Positions 34,706-43,966 of a stretch of DNA of 64,000 nt are shown piece by piece (position 1 is the first letter of the stretch; each line of letters begins with the position of its first letter). The notes under the pieces are model-generated. The model was given only the letters and a program-made list of their open reading frames with translations. It was not told where the DNA came from and made no database searches. The translations under genes were made by a program, and so were the position numbers. This DNA comes from Halalkalibacter urbisdiaboli (GTDB lineage Bacteria > Bacillota > Bacilli > Bacillales > Bacillaceae_D): the NCBI RefSeq assembly GCF_002156385.1, contig NZ_MVJM01000002.1:1092814-1156813 (forward strand), in the 5' to 3' direction.

Positions 34706-35556
34706 TTCTCATCACCCGTCACTTTAAATTGAAGGAATGTAAAAATTCCAATTAATACGACGATGACGTATGCAACTGTTGAGGCATACCCAAAGTCAAA
34801 GTAGCGGAACCCTGTTTGATATAAATACATCCCGATCGTTAACGTTGCATCACTCGGGCCACCTTTTGTTAACGTAAATGGTTCATCAAAGAGCTGTAAC
34901 GTACCAATTGTTGATAAAACCCCTGTAAACAAGATTACCGGCTTTAACTGTGGAACCGTAATCGTAAAGAATTGACGAATTTTTGAGGCCCCATCCATAC
35001 TCGCAGCTTCATAGATTTCCTCAGGGATGTTTTGTAAGGCTGCTAAATAAATGACCATATTATAACCAACCCATCTCCACGTCATGGCAATAATAAGTGC
35101 TGCTTTCGCCCAAACCGGATGAGATAACCACGGAATTCCGCTGGCCCCAATCGCATTAAGAACCTGATTAATAATACCGTCACCCATTAGCATAATGGAA
35201 AAAATCATCGAGTACGCAACAAGAGAAGTAACCGCAGGTAAGAAAAATGAAACACGAAACAGTCCTCTTGCTTTAATCATTGCTGAATTCAAAAAGGTTG
35301 CTAAAATAATCGCAAAAAACAACATAACTGGAACTTGAATAATCATGATGATAAATGTATTTTTCAAAGCAGTGATAAAAATCGCATCCGAAAACAGGCG
35401 ACGATAATTATCAAGACCTGCAAACACCATATCCCCACGTACACTTGTCTGAAAGCTTAAAATAAAGGATGAAATGATAGGGTAAAGCATGAAAATGGAA
35501 AACAAAATAACAGCAGGTGCGATAAATAAATATGGGATATACGCTTTTGTTTTCAT
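34702..35556 (-). CDS. Sugar ABC transporter permease (MalF type)
   Basis: This is the second membrane subunit of the importer, with 284 residues and six helices. The EAA loop is EAASMDGASKIRQFFTITVP. It starts MKTKAYIPYLFIAPAVI at ATG 35556, with GTAGGT upstream. The open frame continues 89 codons further, but that extension is a translation of repeat DNA (35630-35815) and is not part of the protein. The substrate, by context, is a galacto-oligosaccharide. Confidence 0.92.
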   Translation of the reverse strand: MKTKAYIPYLFIAPAVILFSIFMLYPIISSFILSFQTSVRGDMVFAGLDNYRRLFSDAIFITALKNTFIIMIIQVPVMLFFAIILATFLNSAMIKARGLFRVSFFLPAVTSLVAYSMIFSIMLMGDGIINQVLNAIGASGIPWLSHPVWAKAALIIAMTWRWVGYNMVIYLAALQNIPEEIYEAASMDGASKIRQFFTITVPQLKPVILFTGVLSTIGTLQLFDEPFTLTKGGPSDATLTIGMYLYQTGFRYFDFGYASTVAYVIVVLIGIFTFLQFKVTGDEK

Positions 35557-35629
35557 GTTAAACCTACTTTCTACTAAACTTATTCTCACGAAAACATAGT
35601 CGCTACATGTTTTAAAAGCCTTACGATGA

Positions 35630-35815
35630 AAAGGCCTCTGAAAAAGAGTGGTTTTTCCTTTTTCATTGGTCTGTAATGTGCGGAGCCGTTGCCCGATTTT
35701 GAAAGCCTTGCTACGAGTGGTTTTTTCGTAGCAAGGCGTGCAACGTGCGAAGCCATTACTTCTTTTCACTATGAATGCCTTTCTCATCGTAAGGCGCGTA
35801 GCAAACGGAGCCATT
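35630..35815. repeat. Composite hairpin-tail repeat in the spacer between binding protein and permease
   Basis: The order is: hairpin TGAAAAAG with TTTTTCA complement (about 35637-35665), tail TAATGTGCGGAGCCGTTGC (about 35673-35691), perfect hairpin GCCTTGCTACGA/TCGTAGCAAGGC (35705-35737), tail GCAACGTGCGAAGCCATTAC (35740-35759), then a weaker third hairpin and tail ending AGCAAACGGAGCCATTTC. Two loops read GTGGTTTT. The element fills most of the 308-base gap 35557-35864 inside the transport operon. Confidence 0.8.
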
Positions 35816-35864
35816 TCAAACACTTATTATCTTTTGAAACAGTCTCTCATTTTTTCAAGAAATA

Positions 35865-37190
35865 TTAGTACGAGTTTACTTCACGTTGCGAGCGGCTGTT
35901 TAAACGCTCAGCTGCTTCTTCAAGCGCTTTTTTCGGCTCAGCGCCTAAGAAAACATCAGCTTGTGCCTTAATCGCTTCATCTAACGCTAAAGAATAATCA
36001 TCTGTATAGTATGCTGTTGGAACATCTTCCATTTGTGCTGCAAACTCTGACCAAATCGGTTGACCGTCAAAGAACTCAACCCCTGTTGTAAATACTTCAG
36101 AATCATAAACCGTGTTTAGTGATGGGAACAACCCGTGATCTTGCATAGCAATTAACTGAACTTCCTCTGACGTTGAAAAGAACTCTAAAAAGTCATAAGC
36201 AGTTTCTACATTTTCAGAGGATTGAGGAATCATCCATGCCGCTCCACCTAAGTTCGCTGCACGATTCCCACCTTCTTCAAATGCTGGTAAAGGAACTACG
36301 CCCCAGTTTCCACTTGTTTCACTTGCTTGGTCAATAATTGTACCGTAATACCAAGCACCGAAAGGAACCGTTGCTACTGAACCATCTACAGTTGAAGATA
36401 CGACACCATTCCAGCCATCTACATCTTTAATTAAATCTGCATCAGCAAACTTCTTTAATGTTTCCATCGCATTGACAGCTTTAGGATTTGTTAAATCAAT
36501 GTTGCCGTTCTCATCAAAGTAATAAATGCCTTCTTGATTCAACATCATACGGAAAATTGGATCATCCTTATACATATCTAGCGGCATAATTTGTGATCCA
36601 GTTTCAGCCTTAATCGCTTCACCTGCAACGAATAAATCATCCCATGTTTCAATCTCTTCTGCATTTACACCCGCAGCTTCAAAGATATCCGTACGATAGA
36701 ACAATCCTGTTGGACCTGCATCAAACGGCATTGCATAAAAATCGCCATCATATGAAGCTAATTCATTTTTGAAAGATGGGAATACAGACTCATGCTCGTC
36801 AAATCCCATTTCAGATAAGTTTACAAAACCATTTGCAAACGCTTCTACATATCCGTGAATACGGTCATCTTCTACAAGAACAATATCAGGTAACCCTGAG
36901 CCACCAGATGCTAGACCAGTTGAAAGCTTATCATATACGTCTAAACGACCAAAATCTTGAACTTCTAAGTTTACATTCGGGTTTTCTTCTTGGTACAACT
37001 CGATAGCCGCTTCTAGCGCGCCTACATTTACATTCCATGCCCAAGCTGTTAGAGTAACTTGCTCTCCATCGCCAGTATCTGCTCCTGCATCACCAGCATT
37101 TCCTGTATCACCAGAACCACCGTTTCCTGAGCAAGCAACAACAACGGATAAACACGTCGCCATCATTAATGTACTCCAAAACTTTTTCAT
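35865..37190 (-). CDS. Sugar ABC transporter substrate-binding lipoprotein
   Basis: This captures the sugar outside the membrane for the two permeases. The product is 441 residues with a lipoprotein signal ending VVVAC and a Gly/Asp-rich linker (about 20-44). The family-1 binding fold then starts VTLTAWAWNVNVGALEAAIE. Acidic surface residues are many, as expected for an extracellular protein of an alkaliphile. It is the first gene of the operon. ATG 37190 follows GAGGGGGA. Confidence 0.93.
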   Translation of the reverse strand: MKKFWSTLMMATCLSVVVACSGNGGSGDTGNAGDAGADTGDGEQVTLTAWAWNVNVGALEAAIELYQEENPNVNLEVQDFGRLDVYDKLSTGLASGGSGLPDIVLVEDDRIHGYVEAFANGFVNLSEMGFDEHESVFPSFKNELASYDGDFYAMPFDAGPTGLFYRTDIFEAAGVNAEEIETWDDLFVAGEAIKAETGSQIMPLDMYKDDPIFRMMLNQEGIYYFDENGNIDLTNPKAVNAMETLKKFADADLIKDVDGWNGVVSSTVDGSVATVPFGAWYYGTIIDQASETSGNWGVVPLPAFEEGGNRAANLGGAAWMIPQSSENVETAYDFLEFFSTSEEVQLIAMQDHGLFPSLNTVYDSEVFTTGVEFFDGQPIWSEFAAQMEDVPTAYYTDDYSLALDEAIKAQADVFLGAEPKKALEEAAERLNSRSQREVNSY

Positions 37191-37231
37191 CTACTTTTCC
37201 CCCTCAGCAATCTAATAGAGTAAAACCGTTT

Positions 37232-37245
37232 AGAAAACGTTTTCA
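37232..37245 (-). promoter_or_regulatory. cre-like / LacI-family operator downstream of the promoter
   Basis: On the minus strand TGAAAACGTTTTCT matches the catabolite-responsive element consensus TGWAANCGNTNWCA at all but the last position. The core GAAAACGTTTTC is a perfect palindrome. It starts 13 bases after the -10 box, near the expected transcription start, where CcpA or the local LacI-type repressor could block initiation or elongation. Confidence 0.7.
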
Positions 37246-37258
37246 CCTCATAGTAAAC

Positions 37259-37287
37259 ATTTTAGTAAAATATTTTACTGCTGTCAA
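37259..37287 (-). promoter_or_regulatory. Sigma-A promoter of the galactoside operon with palindrome in the spacer
   Basis: TTGACA (37282-37287), a 17-base spacer and TAAAAT (37259-37264) form a near-consensus promoter on the minus strand. The spacer contains the perfect 14-bp palindrome GTAAAATATTTTAC (37265-37278), a plausible binding site for a dimeric regulator. The binding protein gene starts 68 bases downstream. Confidence 0.8.
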
Positions 37288-37327
37288 CGACTTTATTTAG
37301 TATTTTTATAAAGTCCAAATTTTATAC

Positions 37328-37377
37328 AAAAAGGGACTGCCTCAAAAGGTTCGTTTTAAACCTTTTGGGACAGCCCC
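37328..37377 (-). terminator. Terminator of tdk
   Basis: GGGACTGCC and GGACAGCCC pair, with an inner CAAAAGGTT/AAACCTTTTG stem. On the minus strand TTTTTG follows. It begins 8 bases after the tdk stop and insulates tdk from the galactoside operon. Confidence 0.88.
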
Positions 37378-37384
37378 ACATGTT

Positions 37385-37999
37385 TTACACTAATAAATCC
37401 TTAGCCTTCTCAAAGCGGCTAGGACGATTCGGAACGTCATGGCAATGGCGACATCTTGGCTCATACGCTTCAGAAGCTCCAACAAGAATAATCGGATCTG
37501 TATACGACGCTGGCTCTCCATTAATTAATCGCTGCGTTCGACTAGCAGGAGAACCACAGCACGGACACACAGCTTGAAGCTTTGCCACGTCCTCCGCTAG
37601 CGCCATTAGTTGTTGTATCGGACCAAACGGCTCGCCACGGAAGTCTTGGTCTAGACCAGCACAAATAACCCGATAGCCTTGATTCGCTAATTCATCCACT
37701 ACGGCGATAATCTCTTTATCAAAAAATTGTACTTCATCGATCGCAATCACTTGGGTCTCAGGCTCTATGTTCTCGAGAATATCAACGGAGCGTTCAATTG
37801 GCTTTGCACAAACCTTCGTTCCATTGTGGGAAACTACTTCTTCTTCACTGTAACGATTATCAATCGCTGGCTTAAATACTTGAACCTTTATTTTCCCAAA
37901 GCTAACCCGTCTAACTCTGCGGATTAGTTCTTCTGATTTTCCCGAAAACATACTGCCACAAATTACCTCAATCCATCCTTCTCTCTTCATAATCTGCAT
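37385..37999 (-). CDS. tdk: Thymidine kinase
   Basis: This salvages thymidine to dTMP with ATP. The product is 204 residues. The P-loop is [17 protein letters not shown], the catalytic region [10 protein letters not shown], and the lasso-domain zinc cysteines are in CPCCG and CRHCH. The first ATG (37999) has GAGGG 7 bases upstream; a second ATG three codons on is less well spaced. It sits downstream of rpmE, as in B. subtilis, but with a repeat array between them. Confidence 0.96.
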   Translation of the reverse strand: MQIMKREGWIEVICGSMFSGKSEELIRRVRRVSFGKIKVQVFKPAIDNRYSEEEVVSHNGTKVCAKPIERSVDILENIEPETQVIAIDEVQFFDKEIIAVVDELANQGYRVICAGLDQDFRGEPFGPIQQLMALAEDVAKLQAVCPCCGSPASRTQRLINGEPASYTDPIILVGASEAYEPRCRHCHDVPNRPSRFEKAKDLLV

Positions 38000-38046
38000 G
38001 TCTAATCCCTCACCTTACTTTATCAATGCCTTCTCTGTAGATGTAT

Positions 38047-38093
38047 GCACGTAGGCCTTCCTTCGGTTCGGCTATCAGCTACACGTGCCCGCC
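38047..38093 (-). repeat. Possible diverged single copy of the two-hairpin repeat, in the tdk leader
   Basis: On the minus strand GGCGGGCACGTG, then ATAGCCGAACCGAAGGAAGG, resembles the array unit GGCGTGC plus CAGCCGACCGCAGGGAGGC. The GCC/GGC and CC/GG pairs and the intervening purine mismatches are kept. The outer GCACGT/ACGTGC also pairs. The similarity is my reading by eye and is not strong. The neighbouring 38094-38135 holds nothing I can identify. Confidence 0.35.
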
Positions 38094-38135
38094 TAAAATA
38101 ACTAGCGTTCATACAGCATGTCTACTCAAGCTAAA

Positions 38136-38450
38136 AGAGGCTGTCGGCGCGCAAAAACCGCACGCCTCTTAAAAGCTGAGCCTCCCTACGGTCGGCTGCC
38201 GGCGCGCAAAATACGCACGCCTCTTAAAACCTTGAGCCTCCCTGCGGTCGGCTGCCGGCGCGCCAAAACCGCACGCCTCTTAAAACCTTGAGCCTCCCTA
38301 CGGTCGGCTGCCGGCGCGCCAAAACCGCACGCCTCTTAAAACCTTGAGCCTCCCTACGGTCGGCTGCCGGCGCGCCAAAACCGCACGCCTCTTAAAACCT
38401 TGAGCCTCCCTACGGTCGGCTGCCGGCGCGCCAAAACCGCACGCCTCTAT
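38136..38450 (-). repeat. Tandem array of five full and one partial ~56-bp two-hairpin units, between rpmE and tdk
   Basis: GAGCCTCCCT starts at 38178, 38234, 38290, 38346 and 38402, exactly 56 bp apart; a partial unit starts at 38139. The last four copies are nearly identical. On the minus strand each unit has GGCGTGC/GCGCGCC and AGCCGACC/GGGAGGCT hairpins, as in the array after glpK. The linker is CTCTTAAAACCTT here, in place of CTATACAAAACCTT there. The array begins right behind the T run of the rpmE terminator. Confidence 0.92.
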
Positions 38451-38486
38451 AAAAAAACAGGCAGAGCCTTTTTAGCTTGCCTGTTT
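38451..38486 (-). terminator. Terminator of rpmE2
   Basis: AAACAGGCA (38455-38463) and TGCCTGTTT (38478-38486) pair. On the minus strand the stem is followed by a T tract leading into TATAGAGGCGTGC, the first repeat unit. Confidence 0.88.
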
Positions 38487-38491
38487 GCTTA

Positions 38492-38737
38492 TTACTTCAT
38501 GTTGTATTTCTTCTTGAACTTGTCTACACGTCCACCAACATCAGTAAGTTTTTGCTTACCAGTGTAGAATGGGTGAGAATCAGCACTAATTTCAACTTTT
38601 AGAAGTGGGTACGTGTTACCGTCTTCCCATTCAATTGTTTCGTTAGAGCCTTTTGTAGAACCAGTTAGAAATTGGAAACCAGTACTTGTATCCTGGAATA
38701 CAACTTTTTTGTAGCCTGGGTGAATTCCTTCTTTCAT
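38492..38737 (-). CDS. rpmE2: 50S ribosomal protein L31, type B (zinc-independent)
   Basis: This small ribosomal protein (81 residues) starts [16 protein letters not shown] and ends VDKFKKKYN. It contains no cysteine, so it is the C-minus form that B. subtilis makes under zinc shortage, while the zinc-binding form carries CxxC. It occupies the rho-rpmE-tdk position where B. subtilis has the zinc form. ATG 38737 has AAAGGAG at 9 bases; a TTG three codons earlier overlaps that site. I see no Zur box in the 129-base leader. Confidence 0.93.
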   Translation of the reverse strand: MKEGIHPGYKKVVFQDTSTGFQFLTGSTKGSNETIEWEDGNTYPLLKVEISADSHPFYTGKQKLTDVGGRVDKFKKKYNMK

Positions 38738-38866
38738 TACTTTCAACTCCTTTTGCCCTGAATCTTTTCGAAACAGAGTTTATCTAAATCACACATGACG
38801 AAATTATATCAAGTTGATAGGGGTTTTGCAACTGCAAGTTTCGCTAGATATGGATTTTTTTATAAA

Positions 38867-40147
38867 TTATGATCGCGTTTTTCGCTTCATTCCACTCATG
38901 TCTTCTTCCATCGCTTGAAAAAAGTCGACATTCGTTTTCGTTTCTTTTACTCGTTTTATAAACTGGTCAACAAATTCTGGTGAGTCATTCATTGTTTTAC
39001 GAATCGCCCAAAGCTTGTCTAGCTGATCTTTTGGCATAAGAAGCTCTTCCTTACGAGTACCTGAACGGCGAATATCGATAGATGGGAAGATTCTACGCTC
39101 TGCCAGCTTCCGATCAAGATGAAGCTCCATATTCCCTGTTCCCTTAAATTCCTCATAAATAACATCGTCCATACGTGAGCCTGTCTCTACTAATGCTGTT
39201 GCTAAAATCGTTAAGCTACCGCCTTCTTCGATGTTACGGGCTGCACCAAAGAAACGTTTCGGACGATGGAATGCAGCTGGATCAATCCCCCCAGAAAGCG
39301 TTCGTCCACTTGGTGGAATAACTAGGTTATATGCTCTGGCAAGTCGAGTGATACTATCCATTAGAATCACAACATCTTTTCGGTGTTCAACTAATCGCAT
39401 CGCGCGTTCTAGCACTAATTCCGCAACTTTAATATGGTTTTCCGGAACTTCATCAAACGTTGAACTAACAACTTCGGCTTTAACGGAACGCTCGATATCG
39501 GTCACTTCTTCCGGTCGCTCATCAATTAATAGTACGATTAGTTCAACATCGGGATGATTTTCTGCAATACTATTTGCAACTTCCTTCATTAAGGATGTCT
39601 TCCCGGCTTTTGGCGGTGCGACAATTAACCCACGCTGTCCGAAACCTACTGGTGAGATCATATCAATAATACGTGACGATACTCGCCCTGGGGCCGTTTC
39701 TAGTTCAATTTTTTGCTCAGGGTATAAAGGAGTAAGGGCAGGAAAGTGAGGTCGCTCTTTCGATGTTTCAGGCGCTTCTCCGTTTACAGCCTCAACATGA
39801 AGCAACCCGTGGTATCGTTCATTTTCCTTTGGTGGACGTACTTTTCCCGAAACTTTATCACCATTTCTTAAATCAAAACGTCGAATTTGTGAAGCTGAAA
39901 TGTAAATATCCTCTGAGCTCGGCATATAATTAATCGGTCTTAAGAAACCAAAGCCTTCAGACTGGATTATTTCAAGGACACCTTCCATAAACATTAAACC
40001 ATCTTGTTCCGCTTGGCCCTTTAAGATGGCAAAAATTAATTCTTTCTTTGTTAATTTGCTATAATATGAAACTTTATATTCTCTTGCGAGTTCATAGAGT
40101 TCCTTTAGTTTCATACTTTCTAAATCTGTAATATGGACACCCATCAT
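38867..40147 (-). CDS. rho: Transcription termination factor Rho
   Basis: This is a hexameric RNA helicase that ends transcription. The product is 426 residues. The N-terminal Rho-N domain (about 8-45) is followed by the RNA-binding cold-shock-like domain with [16 protein letters not shown] (about 55-120). The ATPase core has P-loop [10 protein letters not shown], Walker [15 protein letters not shown], and the Q/R-loop region [22 protein letters not shown]. The ribosome site (GTGTGGTG) is weak, and two adjacent ATG codons are possible starts. Confidence 0.96.
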   Translation of the reverse strand: MMGVHITDLESMKLKELYELAREYKVSYYSKLTKKELIFAILKGQAEQDGLMFMEGVLEIIQSEGFGFLRPINYMPSSEDIYISASQIRRFDLRNGDKVSGKVRPPKENERYHGLLHVEAVNGEAPETSKERPHFPALTPLYPEQKIELETAPGRVSSRIIDMISPVGFGQRGLIVAPPKAGKTSLMKEVANSIAENHPDVELIVLLIDERPEEVTDIERSVKAEVVSSTFDEVPENHIKVAELVLERAMRLVEHRKDVVILMDSITRLARAYNLVIPPSGRTLSGGIDPAAFHRPKRFFGAARNIEEGGSLTILATALVETGSRMDDVIYEEFKGTGNMELHLDRKLAERRIFPSIDIRRSGTRKEELLMPKDQLDKLWAIRKTMNDSPEFVDQFIKRVKETKTNVDFFQAMEEDMSGMKRKTRS

Positions 40148-40367
40148 GACACCACACTTTTTAATTATTCATTTTATTTATATAGTAATTTTTTGGGATC
40201 TTCTTCTCTTTATTTTGAAATGGAGGGGCTGTGGAAAGTAAAAAGATAAGAGTAAGATTATTCACAAATTCTATTTTAACCATAAACAACACATTTATTC
40301 AATCATTTTCGTATTCCTAATCCTTGTATACCCTATACTTTCTAATCTTAAACGTCATAAATCAAAG

Positions 40368-40395
40368 GAAAAGCTGGACTTTTCACGTCCAGCTC
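40368..40395 (-). terminator. Terminator of glpX
   Basis: AGCTGGAC (40372-40379) and GTCCAGCT (40387-40394) pair around a 7-base loop, followed on the minus strand by TTTCC. The remaining gap 40148-40367 is AT-rich, serves as the rho leader and shows no other structure I can name. Confidence 0.82.
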
Positions 40396-40401
40396 CAATC
40401 A

Positions 40402-41367
40402 TTAACGTATAACAAGATCCGGTTTCTTTTTCATACTATGTTTCCCATCAACAAATCGGACCGTTCCAGACTTTGCTCTCATAACAAGTGATTGTGTTGT
40501 GGCAGTTGATCCTTTATAGTGAACACCTTTAAGCAACTCTCCATCCGTTACACCTGTTGCAGCAAAGATACAATCATCACCTTTTACGAGATCATCCATG
40601 TAAAAAACCTTATCTAAGTTATCGATACCCATTTTTTTACAACGGGCTAACTCATCGTCGTTTTGTGGTAACAATCTTCCTTGAAGCTCACCGCCTAAAC
40701 ACTTTAGCGCTACCGCTGCTAAAACGCCTTCAGGTGCCCCGCCAGAACCGAGCATAATATCAACGCCTGTGTCATCAAACGCTGTATTAATAGCTGCCGC
40801 TACATCTCCATCTGATAACAGCTTAATTCTAGCACCAGCTTCACGAATTTCTTGGATCATCTTTTGATGACGGTCACGATTTAAAATAGTGACGACTAAG
40901 TCTTCAATGTCCTTGTTTTTCGCTTTCGCTACAGCTTTTAAGTTATCAATAATCGGAGCGTCAATGTCAACCTTTCCAACCGCTTCTGGGCCGACTGCAA
41001 TTTTCTCCATATACATGTCAGGAGCATGAAGAAGGTTCCCGTGATCGGCAATCGCTAATACCGCTAACGCATTCCATTGTCCATAGGCAACAATGTTCGT
41101 TCCTTCTAACGGGTCGACAGCGACATCGACACGGGATCCATAACCGTTCCCGAGTTTCTCACCAATATATAGCATCGGTGCTTCGTCCATTTCGCCTTCA
41201 CCAATCACGACTGTCCCCTTCATCGGAATGGTATCGAATACGTCACGCATTGCTTCTGTAGCGGCACGGTCTGCCTCTTCTTTGTTTCCTCTTCCCATCC
41301 AACGACCAGATGCAAGTGCAGCTGCTTCAGTTACACGAACCAGCTCCATCGATAAGCTTCTTTCCAT
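40402..41367 (-). CDS. glpX: Fructose-1,6-bisphosphatase, class II
   Basis: This gluconeogenic enzyme hydrolyses fructose 1,6-bisphosphate. The product is 321 residues starting [20 protein letters not shown]. The metal-binding [25 protein letters not shown] and [16 protein letters not shown] are present. ATG 41367 has AGAGGT upstream and equals the B. subtilis N terminus; the frame is open seven codons further. It lies between rho and murA in the conserved order. Confidence 0.95.
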   Translation of the reverse strand: MERSLSMELVRVTEAAALASGRWMGRGNKEEADRAATEAMRDVFDTIPMKGTVVIGEGEMDEAPMLYIGEKLGNGYGSRVDVAVDPLEGTNIVAYGQWNALAVLAIADHGNLLHAPDMYMEKIAVGPEAVGKVDIDAPIIDNLKAVAKAKNKDIEDLVVTILNRDRHQKMIQEIREAGARIKLLSDGDVAAAINTAFDDTGVDIMLGSGGAPEGVLAAVALKCLGGELQGRLLPQNDDELARCKKMGIDNLDKVFYMDDLVKGDDCIFAATGVTDGELLKGVHYKGSTATTQSLVMRAKSGTVRFVDGKHSMKKKPDLVIR

Positions 41368-41410
41368 GGTTGACCTCTCCCTTTTCACTATCTCATTTTT
41401 ATATACCCCA

Positions 41411-42697
41411 TTAACTCTTTACTTGTTCTACTTCTTCTTCACTCATTTTTTCCCGCCAAATTTTCGCACCGAGCCCGATTAGCTTTTGTTCAAGATTTTC
41501 ATAGCCTCGATCGACATGCTCTAATCCAGCCAATTCTGTTACGCCTTCAGCCATTAACCCAGCAACAACAAGGGCAGCACCAGCACGTAAATCACTTGCT
41601 CGCACTTTTGCTCCTTGGAGCCTGGTTTTCCCGTTAATGATCGAAGAACGACCTTCCACCTTGACGTTTGCTCCCATCCGACGCAATTCATCAATATGCT
41701 TAAACCGAGCGTTATAAATCGTATCAGTTACGATACTTGTCCCTTCAGCTTGAGTAAGCAAGCTCGTAAATGGCTGCTGTAAATCGGTCGGAAACCCTGG
41801 GTACACCAACGTTTTGATATCAACAGATTTTTTCGTTCCGCCTTGATGGTGAATCATCACTCGATCATCAAATACGTCGATTTCTACACCCATTTCACGC
41901 AGCTTTGCAATCAGTGATTCGACGTGATATGGAATGATGTTATCAACAATCACTCGCTGGCCCATAGCGGCAGCCATAATCATATATGTACCGGCCTCAA
42001 TTCGATCTGGGATAATTGAGTGTCTACAACCTGATAATGATTCGACGCCATCAATACGAATGACGTTTGTTCCCGCTCCTTTAATCTTTGCGCCCATACT
42101 CGATAATAACGTAGCGACATCAATGATTTCTGGTTCTTTTGCGGCATTCTCGATAATTGTACGACCCTTTGCTCTGACAGCAGCTAACATGATATTAATC
42201 GTCGCGCCCACACTGACTACATCTAAGTAAATGCGCGCACCACGTAATTCCTCTGCACGCAAATAAATTGCACCCTGCTCATTTGTCACCTTTGCACCAA
42301 GGGCTTCAAAGCCTTTAACATGCTGGTCAATTGGTCTTGGTCCTAGATTACAGCCACCTGGTAAACCAATGACTGCTTTTTTAAATTTCCCTAGCATCGC
42401 GCCCATTAAATAATAAGATGCACGTAGTTTTTTCACTTTTCCGTTTGGCAAAGGCATGGCAATCATTTGTTCAGGATTAATTTTGATTTCATGATTACCT
42501 AGCTCAACTTCGCCACCAATTTCTACTAATAAATCTGCCAACAGTTGTACATCTGATATAGACGGTAGATTATCAATTGTAACAGTTGAATCTGCAAGAA
42601 TCGCAGCAGGTATTAAGGCGACTGCACTGTTCTTCGCGCCACTGATTTGAACTGTACCTTCTAGCGGATGTCCGCCTTCAATCATTAATTTATCCAT
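41411..42697 (-). CDS. murA: UDP-N-acetylglucosamine 1-carboxyvinyltransferase (MurA2/MurZ type by position)
   Basis: This enzyme adds enolpyruvate from PEP to UDP-GlcNAc, the first committed step of peptidoglycan synthesis and the fosfomycin target. The product is 428 residues. The N-terminal [20 protein letters not shown] and the catalytic cysteine in [14 protein letters not shown] are intact. Gram-positives have two paralogues; this position next to tal and glpX corresponds to B. subtilis murAB. ATG 42697 has AAGGGA at 7 bases. Confidence 0.94.
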   Translation of the reverse strand: MDKLMIEGGHPLEGTVQISGAKNSAVALIPAAILADSTVTIDNLPSISDVQLLADLLVEIGGEVELGNHEIKINPEQMIAMPLPNGKVKKLRASYYLMGAMLGKFKKAVIGLPGGCNLGPRPIDQHVKGFEALGAKVTNEQGAIYLRAEELRGARIYLDVVSVGATINIMLAAVRAKGRTIIENAAKEPEIIDVATLLSSMGAKIKGAGTNVIRIDGVESLSGCRHSIIPDRIEAGTYMIMAAAMGQRVIVDNIIPYHVESLIAKLREMGVEIDVFDDRVMIHHQGGTKKSVDIKTLVYPGFPTDLQQPFTSLLTQAEGTSIVTDTIYNARFKHIDELRRMGANVKVEGRSSIINGKTRLQGAKVRASDLRAGAALVVAGLMAEGVTELAGLEHVDRGYENLEQKLIGLGAKIWREKMSEEEVEQVKS

Positions 42698-43051
42698 AAT
42701 TGCATCCCTTCTATCCAAGCTCATTCTATACTTTTAAATCAAGTCCTACTCCTTCTCCATTATAACCAAAAACCGACAAATGTAACGTGAAAAAAAGTCG
42801 ACATTTTCATCACTCTTTTTTAGAAGGTTACATAATTGGAAAGAGATAACTTGATTCTTACTATCTCTGAGCTACGTAATAAAGGTACGACGCTTTCGAA
42901 TAATGGCATATTAGATTTTATGTTCAGACTTACGAAAGAGCACTTATTTTTTTATGAATTCGCTTCCTTTTCTTTTTTTAAAAAAAGGGAGACATATTAA
43001 TGAATGATGAAAAGGTGAGCACCCTTCAACTAAATGATGAAAGATACGAAG

Positions 43052-43164
43052 CCACTGAAAAAGGTAAAAAAACCTTTTTCAGTGCCTCTTATTAAGTAGC
43101 AATGGCTCCGCACGTTGCTTTGAGGGCATTTAAAAAGGGAAAAGCACCCTTTTTCAGTGCCCTC
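43052..43164. repeat. Composite hairpin-tail repeat, inverted copy
   Basis: Hairpin CACTGAAAAAGGT with its complement (43053-43084), reversed tail AGCAATGGCTCCGCACGTTGC (43098-43118) and hairpin GAGGGCATT...AGTGCCCTC (43122-43164). The whole is close to the reverse complement of parts of 27621-27802, with the middle hairpin left out. It lies in the 507-base gap 42698-43204 between murA and tal. The rest of that gap has only a doubtful 31-codon frame from 43000. Confidence 0.82.
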
Positions 43165-43204
43165 AAAGATGCCCCCTCTTTAAAGAGATTCAAATTAATG
43201 TCTC

Positions 43205-43843
43205 TTATTTATTATTCCAGTCAGCTAAGAATTTTTCGATTCCTTGATCCGTTAATGGATGCTTCGATAAAGACTTAATTACACCAAATGGAATTGTAGC
43301 GATATGTGCACCTCTTAATGCTGAATCTGTTACGTGAACAGGATGGCGAACCGAAGCCGCAATAATTTCTGTTTCTAAACCGTGAATATCAAAAATCTCA
43401 CGAATTTGAGAAATTAGCTCTAAACCGTTATGTCCAATATCATCAAGACGGCCCAAAAATGGTGAAACATATGTAGCACCAGCACGCGCTGCTAGTAAAG
43501 CCTGAACAGCTGAGAAAACTAACGTCACGTTTGTTTTAATTCCTTCTTTCGAGAAAGCAGCAACAGCCTTTAAGCCTTCAGTTGTCATCGGAACTTTAAC
43601 TGTAATATTTGGAGCAATTGCAGCAAGCTCTTTTCCTTCCTTGATCATACCTTCTGCATCTAGTGCGATAACCTCTGCACTAACAGAACCAGGAACAATC
43701 GCTGTAATTTCACGTAAACGATCGTGGAAATCTACACCCTCTTTTGCAACAAGCGATGGGTTTGTCGTTACTCCAGATAAAATCCCTAAATCATTTGCTT
43801 CGCGAATCTCGTTAATGTTTGCTGTGTCGATAAAAAATTTCAT
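43205..43843 (-). CDS. tal: Transaldolase, fructose-6-phosphate aldolase-like (YwjH)
   Basis: This pentose phosphate pathway enzyme of the short FSA/TalC subfamily has 212 residues. It starts [20 protein letters not shown], has [13 protein letters not shown], the Schiff-base lysine in NITVKVPMT, and [16 protein letters not shown] 43843 follows AGGGAGAGAG. The gene pairs with fbaA in the conserved murA-tal-fbaA-spo0F order. Confidence 0.94.
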   Translation of the reverse strand: MKFFIDTANINEIREANDLGILSGVTTNPSLVAKEGVDFHDRLREITAIVPGSVSAEVIALDAEGMIKEGKELAAIAPNITVKVPMTTEGLKAVAAFSKEGIKTNVTLVFSAVQALLAARAGATYVSPFLGRLDDIGHNGLELISQIREIFDIHGLETEIIAASVRHPVHVTDSALRGAHIATIPFGVIKSLSKHPLTDQGIEKFLADWNNK

Positions 43844-43926
43844 TTGTCTCTCTCCCTACCATGTTTTTTATAAATAATAACGTTTGCATTTTCAATATGT
43901 CAAATGTTCTGACATATATTCTTAAG

Positions 43927-43956
43927 GTAAAAGCAGCTCAAGAGAACTGCTTTTAC
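43927..43956 (-). terminator. Probable terminator of fbaA
   Basis: GTAAAAGCAG and CTGCTTTTAC form a 10-bp stem 10 bases beyond the fbaA stop. On the minus strand only CTTAAG follows, so the U tract is weak. The better T run lies on the opposite strand. Confidence 0.5.
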
Positions 43957-43966
43957 TTTTTTATCA

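Noticed and set aside
35557..35823. 89-residue N-terminal extension of the MalF-type permease.
   Set aside because: It translates the composite repeat; ATG 35556 begins the hydrophobic family N terminus.
43000..43095. 31-codon frame starting MNDEKVSTLQLNDERYEATE with an AGGGAG upstream.
   Set aside because: Its second half is the repeat hairpin 43053-43084, and nothing in it resembles a known small protein.
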